DNA of 64,000 nucleotides from Siphonodentalium dalli. Lineage: Eukaryota > Mollusca > Scaphopoda > Gadilida > Siphonodentaliidae. Under the pieces are notes generated by a model. It was given only the letters and a program-made list of their open reading frames with translations, was not told the DNA's origin and made no database searches. Shown one piece after another: positions 55,426 to 64,000 of this stretch; positions within the stretch are counted from its first letter, which is position 1; every line of letters begins with the position of its first letter. Both the position numbers and the translations under genes were made by a program. The DNA is taken from the NCBI GenBank assembly GCA_032622095.1, contig CP136066.1, positions 64,508,609-64,572,608 on the forward strand. Direction: 5' to 3'.

Positions 55426-55878
55426 TTAACCCTTTCATGACGGGAGCTTCCTGAATTTTTGCGAATACCCTGTGCCAATGTTTTCTCTTATATATGCGGG
55501 TCGACTATAGGTCGCCTCGCATATTAAAGAGAATGCAGTAGCCTAACAAATTATATATTTTTGATAATTGTTAAAGAATGTAAGAAAACATGAAAAAAAT
55601 AATTATAAAATATTATTAAAGAATGTAAGAAATAATGATGAAAAATGATAAAAATTGTTAAAGAATGTAAGAAAAAATGATAAAGAATGTAAGAAAAAAT
55701 TATAAAAAATGATAAAGATTGTTAAAGAATGTACGAAAATTGATAAAAAATGATAAACAAATGTTAGGCCAATGCATCTCTTATATATGCGAGGCGACTT
55801 ATGTTCGACTCGCATATATAAGGGCATGCATTGGCACAGGGTCTCTAATGTTGAACCATACCGTCATAAAAGGGACAA
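55426..55878. mobile_element. piggyBac-like MITE, variant ends, two hairpins
   Basis: Left end TTAACCCTTTCATGACGG; right end CCGTCATAAAAGGG, where the final TTAA is mutated. Hairpins at 55470-55548 and 55766-55841, spacer with repeated GTTAAAGAATGTAAGAAAA. Lies in intron 2 of locus C. Confidence 0.75.
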
Positions 55879-56021
55879 GGCCACATGTCAAACTGCAGTG
55901 TTACTGCAATCCCATGAAAACAAATATTTCCAACTCTAGGAGACTTCGTTATGACCTTTAAGTTAGAATATTCCAACTTATAACTTACATTGTCGAGCTG
56001 CGCTGGTACAGCATTAAAAAT

Positions 56022-56094
56022 CATGTGCCAGTGCATTCTTTTATATATGCGAGTCTCCCATAGGGAGCCTCGCATATATAAGAGAATGCACTGG
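56022..56094. repeat. Solitary hairpin module, variant core
   Basis: GTGCCAGTGCATTCTTTTAT … GAGTCTCCCATAGGGAGCCTC … ATAAGAGAATGCACTGG: arms related to the common module but with a different loop. The flank GCGCTGGTACAGCATTAAAA also precedes the copy at 63333. Confidence 0.7.
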
Positions 56095-56999
56095 ATCAAG
56101 GTAAATATGGTCGGAATTTTCCAATATAACACCCTATATCGTTGTAAAAGGAGATTCGGGCTAAAACAACTCACTTTATATGTACATGTACACTGAATAT
56201 TTGTCGGAAAACTTAGAAGGCGAGACAATATCAATCTGTTTAAGGTAGTGTGCAAGTTTCCTGATCAATGGTCATGTGCAGACGAAATTTTGGGAAATTA
56301 CCGCTTGAAGCTATAACATTATACCTTGTTATAGTCACATTCCTGGTTTAAGGTCACATCTAAATGATAACGCACTTTATCAAATAGTTGGTCCATATAA
56401 ACACGGCCTCATATTTTTAGTAAGACACACGTGTATTATCGGCTCGCGCAGTGATGTATGACCTTAGCGCAATGATGTCGACGTCAATACCGGAATTTTG
56501 TTATAATGTTAGTTAGAAAATAAATAAGATCTTCGATTTGCGTTTGGTTATATAGCGTTGGCTGTGAGATAAACATGTGTGATAAGGGTGGTTAAACAGT
56601 TTTGTCAACACGAAAAGACACATTTAAAATGGAACTTTATTACTTCTTGAAGGTGTCTTTACTTCCTCTATGGTTGTGATAAGGAAATCAATATTATTAT
56701 GCTTTAACACCAGTCGTTTCCAGATCGTGTTTACTTGCTAAACTGTGATTATGTGATAAAATGGATCTGAAATGGATTAATTGGGTTATACAGATTAATA
56801 CACTCATGACAGAGCACTATCAACAATGCAATACAACAGTAAGGAGGATTAAATGTCATAAGTTTTGTATGACATCACAATCTACATGTGCCATAGTAAT
56901 TGTGAAATGAGAACACATCTTGAGAATAGTTACCGACGTGCTAGAGTGAGTCAACGTATTAATGGTGCCTCCTAATTCATTGTTATTATCTTATTACAG
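56095..56999. other. Intron 2 of locus C, no further gene
   Basis: 56130-56370 aligns with introns of loci A and B, and the last 110 bases before exon 3 (AATGAGAACACATCTTGA … TTATTACAG) align with 5034-5144. Confidence 0.5.
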
Positions 57000-57232
57000 T
57001 TGCGAAACTCGTCGCCATAGGATTTGGCGTGGTGGTCGGAGGTATTGTCGCCCTTCCGATAATGGTGGGAGTGGGCGCAAGTATCCCGATCATCCCTGTC
57101 GTGTATGGTGTGAAGAGAATGAGGCAAGACGAATGGCAAGACGAATGGCAAGAAGACGAGAGGCAAGCGAGCGAAAAGACAAGGTTAACGTGTCCGACGG
57201 GTTCCTCAAATACCTTGACCAGTGAGAAGTGA
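57000..57232 (+). CDS. RNF217-like RBR, locus C last exon (membrane segment)
   Basis: After TTATCTTATTACAG it reads, with the split codon, VAKLVAIGFGVVVGGIVALP, IMVGVGASIPIIPVVYGVKR, then a charged tail with DEWQDEWQEDERQ and a stop at 57230-57232. It keeps an open frame although exons 1 and 2 of this locus are broken, so it is probably part of a pseudogene. A 12-bp repeat (CAAGACGAATGG) occurs in the tail. Confidence 0.55.
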
Positions 57233-57304
57233 CGAAGAGTGGTAATATAACGGGTTCTAAATATCTTGCCCAAAATGACAGACGATGTACACCCCTATTA
57301 TGTC

Positions 57305-57845
57305 GGGCGGATTCGGCACATCTTGTCGAAAGAATGACGAGATGCGCGGGGTGTTGCGGCGGATTCGGCACACCTTGTCGAAAGAATGACGAGATACGCC
57401 CAATGTTGCTGCGGATTCTTCACACCTTGTCGAAAGAATGACGAGATACGCCCAATGTTGCTGGGGATTCTGCACACTTTGTCGAAAGAATGACGAGAAA
57501 CGCCCAATGTTGCTGCGGATTCTTCCATCTTGTCGAAAGAATGACGAGATACGCACAATGTTGCTGTGGATTCTGCACACCTTGTCGAAAGAATGCCGAG
57601 ATACGCGGAGTGTTGCGGTGGATTCGGCACACCTTGTCGAAAGAATGATGAGATACGCCCAATGTTGCTGCGGATTCTGCACACCTTGTCAAAAGAATGA
57701 CGAGATACGCTCAATGTTGCGGTGGATTCTGCACGCCTTGTCGAAAGAATGACGAGATACGACCCGTGTTGTGGTGGATTCTGCACGCCTTGCCGAAAGA
57801 ATGACGAGATACGCCCCGTATTGTGGTGGATTCTGCATATCTTAC
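57305..57845 (+). repeat. 52-bp tandem repeat, about 10 units
   Basis: CACACCTTGTCGAAAGAATG plus ACGAGATACGCCCAATGTTG plus a GCGGATTCTG-type end repeats at 52-bp spacing (TTGTCG at 57323, 57375, 57427 and onward). It starts about 70 bases past the locus C stop codon. More diverged TTACCCAATGATAGACAAA-type sequence continues to 58100. Minus-strand frames across it are by-products of the repeat. Confidence 0.9.
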
Positions 57846-58296
57846 CCAATGATAGACAAATAATGAGCATTCAGTGTTATGCCTAAAGGATAATGCGCTC
57901 ATAATGATGCACAGTGACTGACGAGATTTGCCCAGTGTTGAGGCAGATTCTGCATACCTTACCCAATGATAGACAAAGAATGCCCACGCAGTGTTATGTC
58001 TAAAGGATAATGCACTCATTGCTTGCCCAACGACTGATAGGCACAGTATTACGGCTGATGGATTTTTCACACCTTGCCCAACGACAGGCAATGTATGTCC
58101 AGTTTAATTCCTAATGGATACTTAATTCTTATGGAAAAAGTTCGATGATATAAACGAAATATCAAACAGTCCACTTGCACCATTAAATAAATTGAATGCT
58201 GTAGTAAACCGACAAATTCTAATCTAGACGAAATATTTAACTTAATCCTGAACAAATGGATAAACGACGATGTAACCAGCTCTCACATGCCATGAC
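57846..58296. other. Degenerate continuation of the repeat and 3' flank
   Basis: Two larger imperfect units (around AGACAAATAATGAGCATTCA and AGACAAAGAATGCCCACGCA) precede unique DNA. No gene. Confidence 0.45.
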
Positions 58297-58482
58297 CGGA
58301 TTTATTATTATCAAAAGAATCAATAACAATATCTTTAATTTTAGGGTGGCGACATGAAGACGACCCGATAGGTCATGTCGCCTCCACATGACTTGTCTAT
58401 TTTTGTTATATTTACATTTTTATGTACTAGATACTATATATGATTTGTCATGAAATAAACTATTCTGATTCTGATTCTAATT
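58297..58482 (+). mobile_element. 3' end of a truncated LINE with (TGATTC)n tail
   Basis: Contains ATAGGTCATGTCGCCTCCAC and ends ATGAAATAAACTATTCTGAT then TCTGATTC, typical of a CR1/L2/Jockey-type 3' terminus with a short simple-repeat tail. 5' part missing. Confidence 0.6.
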
Positions 58483-58552
58483 CCTTTTCGATCGACTGAC
58501 AACATCAACGAAATGTCACTCCTGATGCCCAAAGACAAACGACGTACACCCG

Positions 58553-58750
58553 GTGATACATGCTACATATGACATATTATGTACACCTTGTCTACAATGG
58601 GCAATAGACGATTCTCCAGTTACGAAAAATCGCGAGTTCTTCTGTATTGGATGCGGAACTACTGTAGTAACTGGCCTTCATAATGAAGAACATAATGATC
58701 TGAAATCGGTTTCTCATAGATTTGATGAGTTCACGACACGAGAAAGATAG
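58553..58750 (+). CDS. Small Cys/His-containing open frame, unassigned
   Basis: 65 codons. CTPC, then FFCIGCGTTV and HNEEHNDLKSVSH, give a C-x2-C…C-x2-C…H…H spacing reminiscent of a B-box-type zinc-binding fold, such as TRIM proteins carry. The spacing is not canonical and there is no neighbouring RING or NHL exon. It could be a stray exon, a transposon relic or chance. Confidence 0.2.
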   Translation: MIHATYDILCTPCLQWAIDDSPVTKNREFFCIGCGTTVVTGLHNEEHNDLKSVSHRFDEFTTRER

Positions 58751-59327
58751 ACCGTTAAACTACATGTTCCTCATAATATGTACTTGTTTGCATACTCACT
58801 CACTCTTTGGACTCAAATATATTCATGGATTATATAACAACCAGACGATCGATAGATTATTTATGCTCTATATCCTACCCGCAACACATGTGCCAAAGCC
58901 TGTTTGTATTCTCATTGCTATTATATGCTTGAATATCAGAGTGGGAACGGTTGTTCATATAAGTTTTGAGAACTTGTCATCCAATACCTACATAATTATT
59001 TTATAATCTATTTTCACACAATATTTATAAAAAAAATGGTTATATATATATAAAAAACGACATCATCAATACTGTTAGGGATTAAGAATGCCAAAGCGTC
59101 TGATTTTATTGAGACGTATATATTCATGTGGACAATAATCACAAAGACAACCGGATTGGAGGGCACGTTTTTCAAACGTACCCGGCTCCATGCCCATTTT
59201 ATGCCGTGATGTCTTTAACAAGAACCAGATTGACCCGCTCCCCGCATTGCGCCTGGCGCATCAATATTACCATAGACGAGCATACATTTTTATCACGCAA
59301 CAACCAAATTATTGAAAACTCCCAACA
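58751..59327. other. Flank of the LINE at 59.4 kb, no firm gene
   Basis: From about 59130 the sequence becomes less AT-rich (CCCGGCTCCATGCCCATTTT, CCCGCTCCCCGCATTGCG) and may be part of an older element into which the LINE inserted. No domain recognised. Confidence 0.35.
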
Positions 59328-59406
59328 ACTATCATCATTGCACGACTTCATCTGCCCCTCCTGTCATCTAGTTTATCATTCCCCCTCTTTCTCTCTATCT
59401 CTGTCT

Positions 59407-60650
59407 TTTTTTGAAAACCTCTATTCTCACAGTGAGCACGTTGACACCAAATTCGAAACAGAAGTCGAGAGAACTGTCGAAGAACTGCTTTCAAACCCAG
59501 GGACAACCACCACGTGCCACCTGAACCTATTTATATGACTGAGATACGAGCAGCTGTTCGCTCACTTAAAAGGGGTAAAGCGGGCGGAGCAGACCGTATG
59601 GTGAACGAGCACCTCATTCTCTGCAATAAATCTTTCCTGCGAATTATCTGCTTCTTCTACAATAGCATGCTTGATATGGCATATATTCCACATGAACTCA
59701 AACATGGTCTCATCATTCCAATCTACAAAGGAGAACCCAAACCCAAAGAGCATCCAGATAGCTACCGTGCACTAACATTGCTACCCGTGATATATAAAGT
59801 TTATGAGAGCGTCCTCCTAAACAGAATAATCAACTAACCATTTATTTCTGGATTCCCACATTCGCTACAGAATGGATTCCAGAAAGGGATCAGCTGTGAG
59901 ATGACTTCCTTTATACTACAGGAATTTGCTGCATACGCTAAAGATAATAGTTCTCGCGCATATGTATGCTTCTTAGAGTCACAGAAAGCCTTTGACAAGG
60001 TATGGAACTCTGGAATCTTATTGAAATTGCATAACCTTCGGATCGAAGACAAAATGCTTCGGATAATACACAGCATGCATACTGATTGCAACAGCCGTGT
60101 TATGTCTAACGGATTCATTCCTGAACCACTGCGCTTGAAGATATGTCAAGGAACGCGACAGGGAGACGTGTGCTCGCCGTTTTTCTATTTAGTGTATATA
60201 AATGACCTAATCAAAGACCTCTCATTCACAACCGATGGCTTGAAAGTGCATGGAATGTCTTGTGCTGCTCCCGCAAACGCTGATGATATAGCGTTACTAT
60301 CATTATCTAAGAGTGGGTTGGACTCGATGATGTCTAAATGCTCTGAATACAGAGCGAAACGGAGATTCACGTTCATATGGACTCTGCTTTCGCACAACCT
60401 TCACCGATCGAGAGAGCTGCGTCATCTGGCACTTCTATTAAATAAAACCACATATCCAAAATAGACTGTGTTGTGCTCAGTGTGGCTTATTTTACGACAA
60501 TGAGATTACTCACGCGCTATTCTCCTGCAAAGCAAGTATTTTAATACATCTACGATATATCTTCTTGGAGAGAGCTATTGACGTATTCGGGATCCGGGCT
60601 TTCGATCGCCTGTAATCCTTGTCATGTCTGAACTTAACGGCGCTACTTTT
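59407..60650 (+). pseudogene. LINE reverse transcriptase with C-terminal CCHC-like tail, disrupted
   Basis: Frames in order: FFENLYSHSEHVDTKFETEV; then IRAAVRSLKRGKAGGADRMV, LKHGLIIPIYKG and YRALTLLPVIYKVYESVLLN; a stop at 59835-59837; QNGFQKGISC, ESQKAFDKVWNSGI, CQGTRQGDVCSPFFYLVYIN and ANADDIALLSL (catalytic Asp pair kept, usual Tyr replaced by Asn-Ala context); finally CAQCGLFYDNEITHALFSCK. At least two frameshifts and a stop. The RT is distinct from the intact LINE here, and its clade is undetermined. Confidence 0.8.
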
Positions 60651-60906
60651 AGGAAGTACTACCTTGTGTGAATGGATAGGTGTTTGTTGTAACTCCGGGG
60701 AACTGTTCGTGGACGCCGCTGTGTTCCTTCAGCACGCGTGCAACATTATGCGGGGCACTCGTTCCTAATGCAGCGCGTGCTTTCACATGTGTTCCGCTTG
60801 TCTTTGTTATGTATCCTTGTGTATATATTGTATTTTCTATACGTGTACAGTGTATATAAGCTGATTCTCCACATAGGAGGTATTAAAGATATATATATTA
60901 TATTAT
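59407..60906 (+). mobile_element. 5'-truncated LINE with flanking direct repeats
   Basis: The element carries part of a linker, the RT domain and a zinc-knuckle-like tail, then an AT-rich 3' UTR ending TATATATATTATATTAT. It is flanked by about 75-bp imperfect direct repeats (59328-59406 and 60907-60982: TTGCACGACTTCATCTGCCC … TATCATTCCCCCTCTTTCTC), which fits a target duplication. Inserted into DNA that continues at 60983. Confidence 0.7.
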
Positions 60907-60959
60907 ACTATCATTGCACGACTTCATCTGCCCGTCATGTCATCTCGTTTATCATTCCC

Positions 60960-61060
60960 CCTCTTTCTCTCTATCTCTGTCTGTCTGTCTGTCTATCTGT
61001 CTATCTGTCTGTCCCTCTGTCTCTCTCTCTGCCTCCTGCTATCCCTGACACCATCACCTC
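60960..61060 (+). repeat. CTCT / CTGT simple repeat
   Basis: CTCTTTCTCTCTATCTCTGT followed by (CTGT)n and CTCTCTCTCTG. Begins within the right-hand direct repeat of the LINE. Confidence 0.85.
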
Positions 61061-61189
61061 CCTTTTGTCCACCCCTAACTCAAATTCAGTTATATATTTC
61101 CATTTCTCATAAAACCATTATTTCCAACACTTCCCGTCTGATATATACCCCCCCCCCCTCACTTATTGGGGACGGGGCATGTCGCCAAA

Positions 61190-61307
61190 GAGGAGAATGC
61201 TTCATATCAGCCCTCGGGTTTGTTGTCTGATGCTCTTCTATTTTGCATTTTGTCATCTGTATATTATGTTATTTGTTTGGATTTGAAAATAAAAATATGT
61301 TTACACT
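61190..61307 (+). mobile_element. LINE-like 3' terminus
   Basis: TTTGTTTGGATTTGAAAATA followed by AAAATATGTTTACAC resembles the last bases of the intact LINE (AATAAATATGTTTACATC). Probably the 3' end of the older element that hosts the 59.4-kb insertion. Confidence 0.45.
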
Positions 61308-62368
61308 AAGAACCAGAGCATGTGACGGGACAGACAATCATAGTTTGTTGAATTAACGTGTACATCTCTGACCGCCCGTTTGGACAGTTGATAAAACAGT
61401 GGTTGTGTCTTGGTTGGAATTAACATAGACATAGTGTATGTCAACCAAAAGCTCCCAAAACGTAGTGCCCCTCTTCAAAGTATTTCCGTTTCGACGCTTT
61501 AATTGCGCATGCCTAAATGCGACAAGAGGACGCAGATTTAGGGATGCATGGGCATTGGGTGTTTAATGTCACGGGACAAATCAACATTGGCACAATTCAT
61601 GTATGCAATATCCAGGAAAGTATTTTTCCAAATAGGTGTCTATAATATTCCTGTGGGTATACACGAATTGGTATCTGGACCTCACAATATGCTATACCAC
61701 TTAAACCGCACAATTGATATACTGAAATAGAAGATAAACTGTTGTTTCTTCAAGAACATTTTTAAATGGGCAAGGTGACGGGGAACAGTATATACGGCAC
61801 TGTGTTCATAAACACCACCATATGGAGTCAATCATTATGCCAGTACGTGTTTCTTGTGTTGTATCCTTGGCATTCTTAATTCAATCACATTCACACAATT
61901 AGCAGCCGTAAGAATCAGTACAAATCGTCGTACGGGTCCTCTGTGCACACAAACATATCATCGTTTATTGTATAATATGTGTAATATATATTGCATACTG
62001 TGGATTACAATAAATATGTTCAAATCAAAATACAATTGTTTAGGTAGTTTTTTGAAAAGTTGTTGATGTTATTGATATTTTATTATAATGTACTGGTGTA
62101 TGATTACAAGAAATGAATTGACGGTCCATTGGGTTATATTTCGAAAAAATGAGAATTAGTTTACGCACATTGGAACAATGAAAACCGACACAAAGCCCAT
62201 GATCACATACATATCATATATATGATGCGCATCAGTGTCGCATCACTGATCGATCACAGTGTCACATTTTCATCGATCACAGAAAACAATTTCTGATGAA
62301 ATCCATTACGCCGTTATGATAGCTGTAGATCATGCGTGTGTCAACTGATTAAGATTAGATTATAATAT
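61308..62368. other. No gene seen
   Basis: AT-rich intergenic DNA. A short self-complementary stretch around 62225-62285 has repeated GATCACAGTGTCACA / CATCGATCACAG motifs. No coding evidence. Confidence 0.4.
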
Positions 62369-62812
62369 GTGACCCGCCATATCAAATCCAGTCGTAAGTC
62401 GGGATTTTTTTACCCTGTGCCAATGCATTCTCTTATATATGCGAGTCGACCATAGGTCGCCTCGCATATATAAGAGAATGCATTGGCCTAACAATTTTTT
62501 TTAAATAAATGTTTTTTACAATTTTTAGGACATAAAATAAAAAACATCCATTACCCTGCAGGGAGCCCACACATATATAGAAGCATATAGAAGAGTGTCG
62601 TCTGCTCATGTTTGTCTGGGGCTCTGTATGGGTGAAATTATAAAATTGTTAAAGAATACAAGAAAAAATTATTAAAATTGTAAAAAATGTTAGGCCAATG
62701 CATTCTCTTATATATGCGAGGCGACCTGTGGTCGACTCGCATATATAAGATAATTTATTGGCACAGGGTAAAAAAATCCCGACTTACGACTGAATTTGAT
62801 ATGGCGGGTCAC
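62369..62812. mobile_element. MITE with about 60-bp inverted ends and two hairpin modules
   Basis: Ends GTGACCCGCCATATCAAATC and GATTTGATATGGCGGGTCAC-type mates (one base differs), continued by GTCGTAAGTCGGGATTTTTTT and its inverse. Hairpins at 62411-62488 and 62690-62767 are the module found in the piggyBac-like MITEs, yet the ends are unrelated to TTAACCC. Confidence 0.8.
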
Positions 62813-63332
62813 ATATATTGTTATAGTGACCTGTGTATAAATAGATATAATACAGCTGAGTGCACATGATATGGTATATGTTCAATTCAAGTCAATTTAA
62901 GTCCAGTATTTACATTAAAATGCATCATGTGGTGTTGATAGTATGGATTGTCACCATTCCAATGTTTTACAAACAAATTTAGCTGTCTCTCGAGGAATTG
63001 TAGTCGTGATATATCCAACCATGAAACAATAACGCCATTTATAAAGAAATTTGTCCTACAGAAGAAGTCAACACTGATGTCATCGTACACTCAATATAAA
63101 ATAATGAAACGGAATTCATCATCGACAATGTTTCTATTGCATGACACAGTCACGTATGTCTTCATCCAAATTCTTCATCATGTCTGTTTCAATGCGCACC
63201 ACATCGTAACCGTGCCATCATAGAACTTTTCATTTTTAGAACTACTAGAATTAGTTACGGATATACAGTTCTGAGTTATAACTACCTTTAGCACTTTCTT
63301 GTTGTGAGTTGCGTTGGTGCAGCATTAAAAAC

Positions 63333-63488
63333 CCTGTGCCAGTGCATTCTCTTAGATATACTAGTATCCCATATGGAGCCATGCGAGAATGCACTGGCTT
63401 GCAAGGTCAATGTACATCTTGTTAGGCCAATGTATTATCTTATATGTGGGAGACTCGCATATATAAGAGGATGCATTGCATTGGCAGA
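63333..63488. repeat. Two degenerate hairpin modules
   Basis: CCCTGTGCCAGTGCATTCTC … GAGAATGCACTGGC, then GGCCAATGTATTATCTTATA … ATAAGAGGATGCATTG. Arms have diverged; preceded by the flank also found before the 56022 copy. Confidence 0.65.
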
Positions 63489-64000
63489 TGGTTTTGTTTT
63501 CGCAAAATTTCAGGAAACTCCTGCGTTCATAACCAATCATATAGAGGAACAACAATATAAACAGTGGGAAATTATTTAGCTATGATGCTATGGGTGTGGC
63601 TTTGTGATGCTGGCCATAGTGCCACTGTATGTCAATTTAAGACATATTTTAGGTGAGGCATATATATATGGGGTCAGACATATGATACACCCTAAATACA
63701 ATTTGAAACCAACTGGTTGTCCATGACATGTTTTGGCGGTAGAACCGATTCATAACCGACTTGTAACCAATGGGAAGGATATTTGGTTCTAGTGCCCAAT
63801 GATTTGGTTTTACAGGCCGCCAAGAACGAAAAATTCGGCACGTGATGGCGAAACGAACCGAACCGCAACATGTTGTTCTAGCACCCGATCCGCATACATG
63901 TAGCATTGTGAGATACAGATTCTTAATGACGGTCACTATTTACTATTTATAGATAATGAAATTATTGTTCATCGTATACGCCAATCGAGCCCATCATTAC
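63489..64000. other. No gene seen to window end
   Basis: No recognisable coding or repeat structure beyond short TTGGTT / ACCAAT runs. Confidence 0.4.

Noticed and set aside
57090-57870. Long minus-strand frames rich in SSFFRQ / SRHSFDK repeats
   Set aside because: All are antisense readings of the 52-bp minisatellite, open only because of its base composition.
9460-61160. Oligo-C / oligo-G runs (9470, 25500, 31815, 32000, 34300, 39232, 61150) as a common signal
   Set aside because: They occur in unrelated contexts, differ in strand and are common simple-sequence noise.
1-64000. Bacterial-style systems, CRISPR arrays or prophage
   Set aside because: Regular repeats here are minisatellites without unique spacers; introns, LINEs, MITEs and RBR genes show an animal genome.

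Overview
The window is AT-rich animal genomic DNA: small exons are separated by repeat-filled introns, with non-LTR retrotransposons, foldback/MITE elements and Helitron-like copies throughout. Repeats with tandem cores followed by (ACGG)n or (ACAG)n tracts resemble the 'pearl' elements described in bivalves, so a bivalve or other spiralian invertebrate is plausible. The species cannot be fixed from sequence alone. I see no bacterial-type gene, rRNA or CRISPR array.

Host gene content is essentially one small family: RBR-type (RING1-IBR-RING2) E3 ubiquitin ligases with a C-terminal glycine-rich membrane segment, closest in my recognition to vertebrate RNF217, all on the + strand. Locus A (2.5-5.8 kb) retains exons 2 and 3, with exon 2 frameshifted. 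Locus B is the only complete gene: exon 1 30341-31153, exon 2 31632-31761, exon 3 44410-44597, phases 0 and 1, predicted 376 aa. Locus C (52.8-57.2 kb) has all three exons but carries a stop, frameshifts and loss of a RING1 cysteine. A fourth, truncated exon 1 (17970-18695) is a duplicate of locus B exon 1.

The central structure is 13367-31066. A 7.0-kb LINE with both ORFs open (18696-25737) is flanked exactly, on both sides, by near-identical 5,329-bp direct repeats (13367-18695 and 25738-31066; one mismatch noticed). This is the geometry of a target-site duplication, but of extraordinary length. The LINE inserted inside an RBR exon. Because the duplicated segment carries about 4.6 kb of upstream DNA plus the start of the exon, the downstream copy still forms an intact gene while the upstream copy is cut off before RING2.

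Elsewhere: 0-2.2 kb is a decayed minus-strand LINE; 7.6-10.5 kb is a long-armed foldback element split by an insertion; 31.8-44.4 kb is the repeat-swollen intron 2 of gene B. The 44.7-48.7 kb stretch is a nest of hAT-like MITEs with 8-bp target duplications. At 49.8-51.2 kb there are two Helitron-like copies joined exactly end to end. At 59.4-60.9 kb there is a 5'-truncated LINE with about 75-bp flanking repeats. A palindromic hairpin module recurs through the window in piggyBac-like and other MITEs. All homology statements come from reading and aligning by eye; no database search was possible.
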